The translations under genes were made by a program, and so were the position numbers. Shown here piece by piece: positions 45,482 through 53,913 of a stretch of DNA of 64,000 nt. The stretch's first letter is position 1; each line of letters starts with the position of its first letter. The stretch spans positions 248,001-312,000 of the forward strand of contig NZ_BPIM01000001.1 in the NCBI RefSeq assembly GCF_026004115.1. The letters run 5' to 3'. A model generated the notes under the pieces. That model was not told the origin of the DNA. It did not search any database and worked only from the letters and a program-made list of their open reading frames with translations. Source of the stretch: Meiothermus sp. (GTDB lineage Bacteria; Deinococcota; Deinococci; Deinococcales; Thermaceae).

Positions 45482-46582
45482 TCAATACTGCCTTTCCAAC
45501 CACCCCCGCGCCACCCCCACCACCAAAGGCTCTGGGTCTTGCAGTAGCGGAATAACCGAGCCCAAATCGCCCAGGCGGGCCAGCGCCTCGGCGGCTGTAG
45601 CCCGCACCAGTGGGTTGACGTCACGGGCCCCCTGACGCACCAGGGGTAGGTAGTCGGGGTTGCCCAGGTTGGCCAGGACCACCAGAGCGTTGCGGGCCAT
45701 GCGGGTACGGCCAGGGCGTAGGAAAACCGTGCCGGCATACTTGCGCTGGAAGGCTTTGGAGGAGAGGTAAAAAAAATCCTCCAGGTTGGGGTAGACCAGC
45801 TCGGGCTCTGGCACAAAGCCCTGCCAGAAGGATTGGGCCCTGCGGTTCCAGGGGCACACCTCCTGGCAGATGTCACAGCCAAAGAGCCAGTCCCCCATAC
45901 CCGTCCACAGCTCGGCAGGGATGGGGCCCCGGTGTTCAATGGTCCAGTAGCTGATGCAGCGCCTCGAGTCCAGCGTTCCATCGCCCAGTAGGGCCCCGGT
46001 GGGGCAGCCCGTCACACAGCGCCTACAGATGCCACAGCGATTGGGGTATAGCCCTCCTGCTGACGCAGGGGGCAGGGAGGTGAGCAGCACGGCCAGGGTC
46101 AGGTAGGTGCCCTCGCCCATCCGCATCAGCATGGCGTTGCGCCCAATCCAGCCCAGGCTGCCCTGCACCGCATACGAACGCTCGGAAAAGGGGCCGGTGT
46201 CCACGTAGCCCCTGGCTTGCAGGCCCAGGCTTTGGGCGAGGCGCTCGAGGTCTTGCAAGTAGGGCTGAATCAGCAGGTGGTAGTCCCGCACCCAGGCATA
46301 GCGGGCCACCCGGCCTATACGAACCCCGCCCGGAGGTCGCTTGGGCGGCGGGTAGGCATGGGGTGCTGCCAGCACCAGCACACTCTTCGCCCAGCCAAAT
46401 CGGCTTCTGGGGCTGAGTCGGGTACTCAGATTTTGGTTCAGGTAAGCCATTTCGGCCTGCCGACCCAAAGCAAGCCAGGCCTGGTAGCGTGCTTGAGTGT
46501 CCTGCGGCAAATCCACCTGGGCCCAGGCCGTCAAAAAGCCCTGCTGCTGCGCGGCCTGGGTAAGGATTTCCGCCGCATTCAC
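45482..46582 (-). CDS. queG: Epoxyqueuosine reductase QueG
   Basis: Last step of queuosine tRNA modification: a cobalamin- and 4Fe-4S-dependent reductase. The two cluster motifs are CGICRRCVTGCPTGALL near residue 186 and CDICQEVCPWNR near 237. The N-terminal region has YVDTGPFSERSYAVQGSLGW, typical for cobalamin binding. HEAT-like repeats end the protein (DVNPLVRATAAEALARLGD). At 366 residues it is normal. The start is a GTG. It stands between two B elements, B4 and B5. Confidence 0.93.
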   Translation of the reverse strand: MNAAEILTQAAQQQGFLTAWAQVDLPQDTQARYQAWLALGRQAEMAYLNQNLSTRLSPRSRFGWAKSVLVLAAPHAYPPPKRPPGGVRIGRVARYAWVRDYHLLIQPYLQDLERLAQSLGLQARGYVDTGPFSERSYAVQGSLGWIGRNAMLMRMGEGTYLTLAVLLTSLPPASAGGLYPNRCGICRRCVTGCPTGALLGDGTLDSRRCISYWTIEHRGPIPAELWTGMGDWLFGCDICQEVCPWNRRAQSFWQGFVPEPELVYPNLEDFFYLSSKAFQRKYAGTVFLRPGRTRMARNALVVLANLGNPDYLPLVRQGARDVNPLVRATAAEALARLGDLGSVIPLLQDPEPLVVGVARGWLERQY

Positions 46583-46686
46583 ACCCCGATTGTGCGGGGT
46601 TTAGTGGGCAAATACAAGTTCTATCAGGTATTGCGGGCCGCACACCCGCAGCCATAGGCCATCGGCTGTTGGCGGGTGTTCAGCGC

Positions 46687-46755
46687 CTAACTTACCGGCA
46701 AGGTCACCGAAGCGGTAGTGCCCTGCCCGGGCTGGCTGACAATCTGGATGGCGCC
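46687..46755 (-). pseudogene. C-terminal remnant of a histidine kinase
   Basis: The minus strand reads GAIQIVSQPGQGTTASVTLP followed by VS and a stop. This is the G2-box end of a histidine-kinase ATPase domain. Directly before it lies sequence of MITE B5 and an in-frame stop, so only the last 22 codons survive. Confidence 0.65.
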
Positions 46756-46862
46756 CTGAGGCTATCTTTTCTCTTTCAAGGGGCGGTACGCCCTCCGCTA
46801 CGCGGATAACTTCGGTCGGGTTAGTTCGTCACCCTTCGGTGACGAACTAACCGAATCTGGTA
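46756..46862 (-). mobile_element. Family B MITE, copy B5, left end missing
   Basis: It begins inside the GAGGCTATCTTTT hairpin arm and ends ACCGAATCTGGTA. The right flank TCA (46863-46865) has no partner on the left, where a histidine-kinase remnant abuts. It has the CAAGGGGCGG...CGCTACGCGG module seen in B7. Confidence 0.75.
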
Positions 46863-46942
46863 TCAAAGCCGGCCTTGGCAATGGCCTCGAGCTTACTCTT
46901 AAGGTCGCCGCTGAGCGAAACCGTAGCAATGGAGGTGCGCAT
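46847..46942 (-). pseudogene. Truncated sugar-phosphate isomerase/dehydroshikimate dehydratase-like gene
   Basis: ATG overlaps the stop of the dehydrogenase gene (TGATG). The frame reads MRTSIATVSLSGDLKSKLEA then IAKAGFD, the usual N-terminus of TIM-barrel isomerase/3-dehydroshikimate dehydratase-type proteins. After FD it runs into MITE B5 and stops in its hairpin after 31 residues. A full gene would be several hundred codons. It was the last gene of the tct operon. Confidence 0.72.
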
Positions 46943-47907
46943 CACCCCTCCCAAACCAGCACCGCCTTGGCCTGGGGCAGCCGGCCTTGCAGCAGTTCGT
47001 TGAAGGTGTCCTGGTAGGTGCGGAAGGGCCGCACCACCGCCAGGCCTTCGGGTACCTGGGCCACCAGGGCCACTGCCCGAGCAAAGTCGTCGTGGGTGAA
47101 GACATACGCCCCTTTGAGGCCGATTTCCTGCAGAACCGCGCGCTGCAGCGGCAGCAAAGCTTCGGTGGCCTCGAGGCCCACCAGCACCACGCAGCCCCCG
47201 GACTCTACCGCGTTGACCGCCAGCCCCACCGTAGAAGCGCTCCCCACACAGTCCAGCGCCACCTCAAAGAGACCCTGGGGGGCCTCCTGTACTTCCTGAA
47301 TGAACTCGAGGCCCCGCAGCCAGGCCTGGCGCAAAGGGTTGCGCTCGGCCACAACCACCTCCGCCCCGGCTCGAGCCAGCAGCCAGGCCGCCAGGGTGCC
47401 GATGGCCCCCCCGCCTATCACCAGCACCCGCCGCCCCAGCACCGGCCCGGCCAGATCGACCGCCCGCAGGGCCACCGCCAGCGGCTCGCATAGGGCACCC
47501 TTCCAGTAGGTAAGCCCTTCGGGCAGGGGGTAGAGCTGGGCTAAGGGCAGCCGTAGCTGTTGGGCAAACCCCCCCCGGTGGTGAAAGCCCACATTGGTGC
47601 GGTGGGGGCACAGGTTCGAAAGACCCCTTCGGCAGCGGTCGCAGCGCCCACAGGCCACCAGTGGATTCACCGCCACCATGCGGCCTACCCAGTCCTCGGG
47701 GCCTTCCAGCACCCGAGCCGCAATCTCGTGCCCCAGAATCAGGGGTGGCAGCCAGCGGGCCCGCATGGCCGGACTGCCCTTATAAACACTCAGGTCGCTG
47801 CCGCACACTCCGCAGGCTGCCACCTGCAAAAGCATCCCCCCTTCCTGGGGGACAGCCAGCTCCTTTAGAGAAAGCCGCCCAAAGTCTTCCAAGACCACCG
47901 CTTGCAT
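46942..47907 (-). CDS. Zinc-dependent alcohol dehydrogenase (MDR family)
   Basis: Medium-chain dehydrogenase. Catalytic zinc residues are in CGVCGSD near 31 and GHE near 56. The structural zinc motif is CGRCDRCRRGLSNLC at about 82-96, and the Rossmann fingerprint VLVIGGGAIGTLAAWLLA is mid-protein. Its ~321 residues are normal. The frame opens upstream, but ATG 47907 (MQAVVLEDFG) overlaps the TctA stop as TGATG, implying translational coupling. The partners suggest oxidation of a hydroxy-carboxylate or polyol such as a quinate-type compound. This is inference. Confidence 0.88.
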   Translation of the reverse strand: MQAVVLEDFGRLSLKELAVPQEGGMLLQVAACGVCGSDLSVYKGSPAMRARWLPPLILGHEIAARVLEGPEDWVGRMVAVNPLVACGRCDRCRRGLSNLCPHRTNVGFHHRGGFAQQLRLPLAQLYPLPEGLTYWKGALCEPLAVALRAVDLAGPVLGRRVLVIGGGAIGTLAAWLLARAGAEVVVAERNPLRQAWLRGLEFIQEVQEAPQGLFEVALDCVGSASTVGLAVNAVESGGCVVLVGLEATEALLPLQRAVLQEIGLKGAYVFTHDDFARAVALVAQVPEGLAVVRPFRTYQDTFNELLQGRLPQAKAVLVWEG

Positions 47908-49388
47908 CAGGCACGCTCCTCCGCCGGCCAGCGCAGCCAGGCCCACCAACCCCGCCGAAGACCCAGCACACCCACCACCATGGCCACGTTCAGGAAGGCC
48001 AGCAACAAGGCCAGGGGTCGCTCAAAAAAGCTCAGAAGGTTCCAGTGGGTCTTGATCATGCTGACCATAAAGTGCTGTTCTAGAAGGGGGCCCAGCACCA
48101 TCCCCAGCACCACCAGCCCCAGGGGAAAGCCCCCCTGCCGTAGCACAAAGCCCAGCGCCCCCAGTACGGCCAGCAGGTAGAGGTCGAAGGGGTTGTTGTT
48201 CACCGCGTAAGCGCCCACCACGCACAAGCCCAGCACCACCCCCATCAGCACCCGGGTGGGAATCTTGAGCAGGTTCTGCACAATCAGGGCACTCAGATAC
48301 CCTCCCAGGGGCATCACCAGCACGCTCACCAGGAAGAAAGCCAGGTAAATCTGAAGCACCAGCGCACCGTGTTTGTTGAATAGCTCCGGGCCGGGGGTAA
48401 TGCCCAGGGCTAGAAACATCCCCAACAGAATGGCGGTCAGCGTATCGCCGGGTAGCCCCAGGGCCATCGCCGGAATCCAGGCCCCCGCCACGGCGGCGTT
48501 GTTGGCGCTGCTGCCATCCAGCGCTACCTGTTCGGGCTGGCCTTTGCGCATCCGGCGCAGGTTACTGGAAATCCAGGCCGCAATGTCGGAGCCGGCCCCC
48601 GGCAAGAACCCCACGAACGTGCCCAGCACCGAGGAGCGTACCAGGCTCCCGCGCTCTGTCCAGCAAAAGCGACCGGCCTCCCCAAAATACTGACGGAGGA
48701 TGGAGCCTCGGCCCAGCCCCTGGGTTTGGGGGCCATGGGAGCTGTTTTTGTAAAGCAGGTGGTGCAGAACCTCGCTCACCCCAAAGAAAGCGATGAGGGC
48801 CACAATAAAGTCAATCCCGCCCAGCAACTCGCGCTGGCCGAAGGTAAAGCGGGGGTTGCCCAGGGCCGGGTCATAGCCGATGGTGGCCAGCAACATGCCC
48901 AGGCCAAAAGCAATAGCCCCCTTGAGTACCCTGGGCACCGCCAGAATGCCGCTCAGTATGCCCAACAGCACCAGCCAGAAGTATTCGAAGGAAGAGAACT
49001 GCCGGGCCAGGGCCACTAAACCCAGCGAGCCCACCACCAGAAAGCCCAGCCCAATCAGGCTGCCGATGGCCGAAGGCAGGGCCGATAGCCCCAGGGCAAA
49101 GGCTGGAGAGCGCCTGCGGGCCACCTCGTGCAGTTCCTCGGTGTAGGCCGCGGAGGCCGGGGTGCCGGGCATCCGCACCAGCACCGAGCCGATATCCCCA
49201 GCAAAAATGGCCGTAGCGGTGATGCCGATCAGGGCGGCGAGGGCCACCTCCGGCCCCAAAAAAAGCAGAACCGGTATGGCCAGGCTGATGGCCAGGGTAG
49301 CGGTGAGGCCAGGGATGGCCCCAAAAATGGCCCCGTAAAGCGACCCCAGCAACAGGGCCAGCAGGGCTTCTGGACTCAGGAAGTTCAT
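47907..49388 (-). CDS. tctA: Tripartite tricarboxylate transporter, large membrane subunit TctA
   Basis: Large membrane component of a TTT secondary uptake system. It has 493 residues and about twelve hydrophobic segments. The conserved GxxxGxxPGLTATLAISLAIP motif near the N-terminus, PGTPASAAYTEELHE, and LGFLPGAGSDIAAWISSNLRRM with GLPGDTLTAILLG are typical of TctA. It overlaps TctB (four bases, ATGA-type) and the dehydrogenase (TGATG), so the operon is translationally coupled. Confidence 0.94.
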   Translation of the reverse strand: MNFLSPEALLALLLGSLYGAIFGAIPGLTATLAISLAIPVLLFLGPEVALAALIGITATAIFAGDIGSVLVRMPGTPASAAYTEELHEVARRRSPAFALGLSALPSAIGSLIGLGFLVVGSLGLVALARQFSSFEYFWLVLLGILSGILAVPRVLKGAIAFGLGMLLATIGYDPALGNPRFTFGQRELLGGIDFIVALIAFFGVSEVLHHLLYKNSSHGPQTQGLGRGSILRQYFGEAGRFCWTERGSLVRSSVLGTFVGFLPGAGSDIAAWISSNLRRMRKGQPEQVALDGSSANNAAVAGAWIPAMALGLPGDTLTAILLGMFLALGITPGPELFNKHGALVLQIYLAFFLVSVLVMPLGGYLSALIVQNLLKIPTRVLMGVVLGLCVVGAYAVNNNPFDLYLLAVLGALGFVLRQGGFPLGLVVLGMVLGPLLEQHFMVSMIKTHWNLLSFFERPLALLLAFLNVAMVVGVLGLRRGWWAWLRWPAEERA

Positions 49389-49804
49389 CCCTGTACCCCC
49401 AGGAAGCGCTGAAAAACAGTGTAGACCAGCAGGGCCACCATACCGCCGGTGAGGAGGGCGGTGCCAAAGCGCACCCCCAGCAGCCAGGCCCCCGCCAGGG
49501 CATATAGACCTGCAGTGAAGGCCAGGCCCATCTGGCCCAGCAGCCAGGGAGCCAGGGTTAGACCCAGGAGGGCCAGGAGCACCCGCCCTTCGCCCCCCTC
49601 GAGCCGAGTCTTTTCAGTACGCCCTTGCCACAGCAAGCGGAGCCCACTAAAGACCAGCATTGCTCCCAGGACGCTCGGGAACAGAGCCGGGCCAGGGTAG
49701 CCCCCCTCCATCTGGGGCAAGTTGCGGCTCAGGACTAGGGCCAGAGTGCCCAGGGCCACGGCCAGTAAGGCCGCAGCCCGTTCCCAGATTCGCTGCACCG
49801 ACAC
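49385..49804 (-). CDS. tctB: Tripartite tricarboxylate transporter, small membrane subunit TctB
   Basis: The small four-helix subunit. Its 139 residues contain about four hydrophobic segments and the common GGYPGPALFPSVLG motif. It lies between TctC and TctA, the usual order. The pairing with TctA makes the assignment firm despite weak conservation of TctB in general. Confidence 0.9.
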   Translation of the reverse strand: MSVQRIWERAAALLAVALGTLALVLSRNLPQMEGGYPGPALFPSVLGAMLVFSGLRLLWQGRTEKTRLEGGEGRVLLALLGLTLAPWLLGQMGLAFTAGLYALAGAWLLGVRFGTALLTGGMVALLVYTVFQRFLGVQG

Positions 49805-49815
49805 CCCGAGTACCT

Positions 49816-50772
49816 TCAGAACTTGAGATCAAGTTCTTTTACGATCTGCTGCATGGCCTGGGTGCGTTCCCGCAGGAAGGCCAGGCTGGCCTTGCGGTCA
49901 AGGTGGTTGATCACCAGGTTGGCGTTGTTCATGAAGCGCACAAACTCGGGGTCTTGCACGGCTTTGGCAAAAGCCTTGTCCAGCACATCCACCACCGAGG
50001 GGAGGGTGTACTTGGGCGCCGCCGCCATCAAGAAGGAGGCAAATGTCCAGTCGAAGCCCAGCTCCTTGAGGGTGGGCACGTCGGGGAAGCTGGGGAAGCG
50101 TTTATCGGTCATGAAAGCAAGGTAGCGGGCCTCGCCGGACTTCACCAACGCGCTACCTTCTCCGATGGAGACGAACGCTACGTTGACCCCTCCCGCTATC
50201 AGTTCTTGCATAGCAGCCGCGGCCCCCTGGGCAGGAACCCAGGGCAGGGCGGTTTCCTTAGCCCCGATGGTCTTTAAGAAGCCCAGCCGGGCGAAGTCGT
50301 AGGAACCCCATTTGGCCGTACCGGAGGCCTTGTACTTACCGGGGTTCTGCTTCACGTCGGCAATAAGCTCTTGGGCAGTGCGCCAGGGCGCATCCTTGCG
50401 CACCACAATGGCCACCGGGTTCAGCACCAGCAAGGAGATGGGGGTGTACTGTTCGACGTCAATTTTGGTCTGGGCCACCCAGGGAGGCAGGATGACCTCG
50501 AGGGTGATGATGCCTATTGTGTAACCGTCGGGGCGACCCTGGGCGATGGCTCCATGCCCTACCGCGCCACCCCCGCCGGTTCGATTAACCACCTGGAAGG
50601 GTGCGCCCAAGGTTTTTTCCAAAACCGGAGCCAGGGCCCGGGCGGTTAAGTCGGTCGAGCCACCCGGCGACCAGGGCACAATCATCGTGACCGGGCGAAC
50701 CGGGAAACGCTGGGCCAACCCCAGCCCACCCAAAAGTAACACCGCCAGCAAAAGCGTCCACCAACGTTTCAT
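49816..50772 (-). CDS. tctC: Tripartite tricarboxylate transporter substrate-binding protein (TctC/Bug family)
   Basis: Periplasmic Bug-type binding protein. The signal peptide (MKRWWTLLLAVLLLGGLGLAQ) is followed by RFPVRPVTMIVPWSPGGSTD, the family hallmark, and GGGGAVGHGAIAQGRPDGYTIG. Its 318 residues are normal. The open frame extends 109 codons upstream, but signal peptide and GGGAGGAAAAGC before ATG 50772 fix the start. The likely ligands are carboxylates. The exact one is unknown. Confidence 0.93.
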   Translation of the reverse strand: MKRWWTLLLAVLLLGGLGLAQRFPVRPVTMIVPWSPGGSTDLTARALAPVLEKTLGAPFQVVNRTGGGGAVGHGAIAQGRPDGYTIGIITLEVILPPWVAQTKIDVEQYTPISLLVLNPVAIVVRKDAPWRTAQELIADVKQNPGKYKASGTAKWGSYDFARLGFLKTIGAKETALPWVPAQGAAAAMQELIAGGVNVAFVSIGEGSALVKSGEARYLAFMTDKRFPSFPDVPTLKELGFDWTFASFLMAAAPKYTLPSVVDVLDKAFAKAVQDPEFVRFMNNANLVINHLDRKASLAFLRERTQAMQQIVKELDLKF

Positions 50773-50845
50773 GCTTTTCCTCCCTTTGGCTCTTCGGCTT
50801 ACATCAAGGTTGTGGATGGAGCCTGGTTGTAAGCGAAGTGCGGTC

Positions 50846-50874
50846 ACTATAACCGAGGTTTGACTACAATGCAA
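50846..50874 (-). promoter_or_regulatory. Promoter of the tctCBA-adh operon
   Basis: TTGCAT (50869-50874) and TATAGT (50846-50851) on the minus strand, 17 bp apart. It lies in the 150-bp region shared with the divergent gntR-type gene, where an autoregulatory operator is expected. Confidence 0.6.
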
Positions 50875-50922
50875 CTGGCATCTCAGTAGGGTTTGAGTTA
50901 GACTGCTAAAAAAAGGAGGCCC

Positions 50923-51585
50923 ATGACCCACCCCCCCCTCGAGCCCCTTCCTCTGCGCGAGCAGGCCTATTCGCGCATCAAGCAGCTCATCCTGGACGAG
51001 GAGTTTCCGCCCAATAGTTTTCTTTCGGAGCGCGGACTGGCTGAGCGCCTGGGCATGAGCAAGACCCCGGTTCGGCTGGCTATTGCTAGGCTCGAACACG
51101 AGGGGTACGTGCGGGTCTCTCCGCAGCAGGGCATCGTGGTGCTGGCCCCGAGTTTCGAGGAAATTCTGGACTACATCGATTTTCGCCTGGCGCTGGAGAG
51201 CTTCGTAGTGAAAAGTCTGGCGGCTTTACCTAGCCCGGATCGAGCCCAAGCCCTGGAAGCCCAGCTTGTCGAACAAGCCCAGGTAGTACACAACCCCAAG
51301 AGCCCTCTCCAAGCCCTGGTGCATGCCGACATGGCTTTCCACAGATTTCTGGCCGCTTTGCTGGGTAACCGCCCCATCCTGCAAGCCTTAGAGCGCCAAC
51401 AAGAAGTGCTCTACCGCATCGCTATGCGCATTTTTCAAAAATACCCCCAGCGACGTGAACAGAGCTTTGTCGAGCACCAGACCCTCTGCCGCCTCATTGC
51501 TGCAGGCCAGCAGGCCGAGGCAGCAGCCCTTATCGAGCAACACATTCTGCGAATCAAGTCTTTGCTGGTAGGCGCGGAGGGGTGA
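50923..51585 (+). CDS. GntR/FadR-family (FCD) transcriptional regulator
   Basis: A 220-residue regulator. The winged helix-turn-helix is LREQAYSRIKQLILDEEFPP through LAERLGMSKTPVRLAIARLE (residues about 8-62). It is followed by a helical FCD ligand domain with FRLALESFVVKSLA and HADMAFHRFLAALLGN. It is divergent from tctC, so it is very probably the operon's regulator, responding to the transported carboxylate. AGGAGG sits five bases before the ATG. Confidence 0.92.
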   Translation: MTHPPLEPLPLREQAYSRIKQLILDEEFPPNSFLSERGLAERLGMSKTPVRLAIARLEHEGYVRVSPQQGIVVLAPSFEEILDYIDFRLALESFVVKSLAALPSPDRAQALEAQLVEQAQVVHNPKSPLQALVHADMAFHRFLAALLGNRPILQALERQQEVLYRIAMRIFQKYPQRREQSFVEHQTLCRLIAAGQQAEAAALIEQHILRIKSLLVGAEG

Positions 51586-51627
51586 ACGGTACATGGCGGG
51601 AGGTACTTTTTTTCGCTATCCGCACAA

Positions 51628-51644
51628 TGTTCACAAAGCGAACA
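51628..51644. promoter_or_regulatory. Inverted repeat upstream of the cyclase gene
   Basis: TGTTC-ACAAAGC-GAACA is a perfect 5-bp inverted repeat with a 7-bp centre, 130 bp before the cyclase gene. It could be an operator; the arms are short. Confidence 0.3.
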
Positions 51645-51776
51645 AGCTAAAAGCCTGTCTGCAGCTTGAGGCTGTTGCATTTTGGCTTGCGCTTCCGATA
51701 AACTCAAGCCACTCGAGCTTTTCGTACAACAACTCGCTGAGTAGATGCCAGAAGCCTCGAGTTTAGGGAGGTCTAA

Positions 51777-52595
51777 ATGTGCGCACCTTGTGTGATGGGC
51801 CTGGTAGAAAAAAGCCTCAGCCGTCGTGAGCTTCTTGGAATAGCGGCCGGTGTAGCTGCGGTAGCCGTCAGCAGTGCCCAGGCCCAGAGCCAGGTAGCCG
51901 GCAAAGCCTTCAGCAACGTGGCCGACCTGACCCACATGGTCTCGCCCAGCTTCCCCATGTTCCCCGGTGCCAGCCCCATGAAAATCACCGAGGTGGTGAC
52001 CGTCAAGAAGGATGGCTACTACGGCAACACCCTGGAAATCTGGGAACATACCGGCACCCACATGGACGCCCCCGCTCACTTTGCGGATGGGGGCGCCACT
52101 GCCGACACCCTTCCCGTGAACCGCCTGATTGCCCCCCTGGCCGTTATCAACATCAAGGCCAAGGCCGACCGCAACCCCGACGCCGAGGTCACCGCAGACG
52201 ATATCCTGGCCTGGGAGCGCAGCTATGGTCGGCTGCCCAACGGGGCCTTTGTGGCCATGTACTCGGGCTGGGATAGCCGCGTGAACGATGCCAAAGCTTT
52301 TGTCAACCTGGATGGCTCCAATGTACAGCACTATCCCGGTTTCAGCCCTGCCGCCGCAGAGTTTCTGGTACGCGAGCGCAACATCGTGGGCGTGGGGGTA
52401 GACACCCTCTCGCTCGACTTTGGCGCTTCCAAGGACTTCAAAAGCCATGTGACCCTGCTGGGCGCGGGCAAGTACGGCCTCGAGAACCTGGCCAACTTAG
52501 CCAGCGTGCGCCCCAACGGGGCCATGATTATTGTGGGCGGGCCCAAGCACAAGGGCGCTTCGGGCGGGCCTAGCCGGGTGATGGCGATCTGGTAA
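51777..52595 (+). CDS. Cyclase-family (kynurenine-formamidase-like) hydrolase with Tat signal
   Basis: A metal-dependent amidohydrolase of the cyclase/KynB family. The signature HTGTHMDAPAHF (about residues 91-102) provides metal ligands. The N-terminus SRRELLGIAAGVAAVAVSSAQA is a twin-arginine type signal, so the enzyme is exported folded. GVGVDTLSLDFGASKDFKSH is also typical. Its 272 residues are normal. It follows the gntR gene and may act on the same class of compounds, but no substrate can be named. A GGGAGG precedes the ATG. Confidence 0.88.
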   Translation: MCAPCVMGLVEKSLSRRELLGIAAGVAAVAVSSAQAQSQVAGKAFSNVADLTHMVSPSFPMFPGASPMKITEVVTVKKDGYYGNTLEIWEHTGTHMDAPAHFADGGATADTLPVNRLIAPLAVINIKAKADRNPDAEVTADDILAWERSYGRLPNGAFVAMYSGWDSRVNDAKAFVNLDGSNVQHYPGFSPAAAEFLVRERNIVGVGVDTLSLDFGASKDFKSHVTLLGAGKYGLENLANLASVRPNGAMIIVGGPKHKGASGGPSRVMAIW

Positions 52596-52978
52596 CCCCC
52601 TGCGCACTTTATTGCGCCCTTACGAAACAAATCTTGCTTATAGCCGCTGATTTGCGCGGTGGCTCAAAAGGCTGTCCTAAGCAAAGAAATAACAGCGGGT
52701 AGAGATAAAAATGTGTTGCTCAAGGACTATATGGGGTTGTCTGGCGCATTGTGCCTGAAATGCTTTATTGAAGGCCAATCTCGTCGTTGTAGGAATTCCC
52801 CAACGCCCTGTTGTGAGAACCTCGAGCCGGGGTCAAAGCGCAAACTCTTACCCCCAAATATCTACATATTGTTCGATGGGTATCGCAACAAAGTTGAATT
52901 GATTCGATAAACACACAGTTCCAGTAAACTAAACCAAGATTTTACTGTGCGAGACAGACCAAACACAACCGCGTAAAA
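52596..52978. other. AT-richer intergenic region, no supported gene
   Basis: A frame of 83 codons starting at 52659 has no protein-like character. The string CTCAAAAGGCTGTCCTAA near 52667 is nearly the same as one near 21965. The region is lower in GC than its surroundings and may hold decayed sequence. Confidence 0.4.
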
Positions 52979-53098
52979 TCAAAACAACACTGCCAAGACC
53001 CCCAGGCTAAAGTTTCCGATGCGAATTTGGCCCAGCAGGTAGCCAATCGCGGCCACCAAAAAGAGTAGCAATAGCGGGTTTTCCCTGAGCGGCAGCAT
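52979..53098 (-). pseudogene. N-terminal remnant of an AspT/YidE-type transporter
   Basis: The minus strand encodes MLPLRENPLLLLFLVAAIGY then LLGQIRIGNFSLGVLAVLF and a TGA after 39 residues. This matches the first helix region of Asp-Ala exchanger (AspT/YidE) proteins, which are normally over 500 residues. GGGGAGAGAGG precedes the ATG. The rest of the gene is missing, replaced by the AT-rich stretch. Confidence 0.6.
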
Positions 53099-53150
53099 CC
53101 TCTCTCCCCCATCCATCATGCGCCCTGTATTCGGGACAGATCGCCCAAAA

Positions 53151-53177
53151 AAGCAAAAATCCCCCTTTGTGGGGGAT
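53151..53177 (-). terminator. Terminator of the 133-residue hypothetical gene
   Basis: On the minus strand ATCCCCC-ACAAA-GGGGGAT followed by TTTTTGC. It sits 20 bp after the gene's stop. Confidence 0.8.
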
Positions 53178-53194
53178 GTTCCCAGACCTGCCCC

Positions 53195-53596
53195 TTACCT
53201 GGCCAGCGCGCTTCGGGCCCGGTCGGCCATCTGGTAGAGCTTTTCCCTGGTAAGGGGGATTTTGCCCTCCAGAGCCAGCCCCTTGCCGTCTTCCCAGTGG
53301 GCATGGTGGTGGATGTGACCCCCCGGAACCCGGAAGGCCACATGCTTGAGCTTGGCATGGCGCGGCGAGACCGAGGCAAAGAAGAAAGGCTCTCCCCGCT
53401 CATCCGAAAGCGAGACCGCCATCATGGTGGTAGGCAGTTCGTAGGGGCGCTCCATGCGGTAGATGAAGTCGGGGAAATCGGACTCTTTGGTGAACAGCAC
53501 ACCTTTTTCTGAGGCGTATTGCTTCATCCATTCGATAACCTGTACCCAGGCCTGGTAGAGCATTTCGTCGTGGTGAGGGTCGTGGGCAGCGCTCAT
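53195..53596 (-). CDS. Hypothetical protein, 133 residues
   Basis: A real-looking cytosolic protein with own terminator. The sequence has a histidine-rich motif PGGHIHHHAHWEDGKG near residue 90 and AWVQVIEWMKQYASEKGV near the N-terminus. The histidine cluster could bind metal. I do not recognise the family. AAAGG precedes the ATG. Confidence 0.65.
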   Translation of the reverse strand: MSAAHDPHHDEMLYQAWVQVIEWMKQYASEKGVLFTKESDFPDFIYRMERPYELPTTMMAVSLSDERGEPFFFASVSPRHAKLKHVAFRVPGGHIHHHAHWEDGKGLALEGKIPLTREKLYQMADRARSALAR

Positions 53597-53631
53597 GACC
53601 TTTATAGTTTATCGGTTTAGCGTGACAAAGT

Positions 53632-53756
53632 CTAAGTGGTCTGGCAACCAGGAAATCGGTATGCACTACTATCCCTCTCAATGAGCCGCACATCGCAATT
53701 TTGGGCAATCAAGGTGCTCTAAAACATGCCGAAAAATAAGTTACCCGTGCACCAAG
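53632..53756 (+). mobile_element. Family A MITE, copy A5
   Basis: A 125-bp diverged copy, outer ends CTAA and CAAG, containing GTGGTCTGGCAACCAGG and GTTACCCGTGCACC. Same sense as A1. It lies in the 317-bp gap before uvrC. The remaining 160 bp hold no gene. Confidence 0.72.
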
Positions 53757-53913
53757 AGAGCACTCGAAAACTCGCTTAAGAACTCGAGTTTAGCCAGTCG
53801 CTTATGTCCGGCCCCAAAACCGCGCAAAACCACAAAAAGCGATTCGGCAGACCCTCCCGAGGTTAGAAACAAGTTACACAAAGCCCGCAGGCGTGTACTA
53901 GGATAAGGTTTAC

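Noticed and set aside
45237-46862. Simple inversion between B4 and B5 restoring an intact gene
   Set aside because: Reversing the segment joins unrelated fragments and does not rebuild any reading frame.
49816-51099. 427-codon version of TctC
   Set aside because: The extension would run over the divergent regulator gene; the signal peptide at 50772 sets the start.
52659-52910. 83-codon frame in the AT-richer gap
   Set aside because: No ribosome-binding site, no recognisable domain, composition unlike neighbours.
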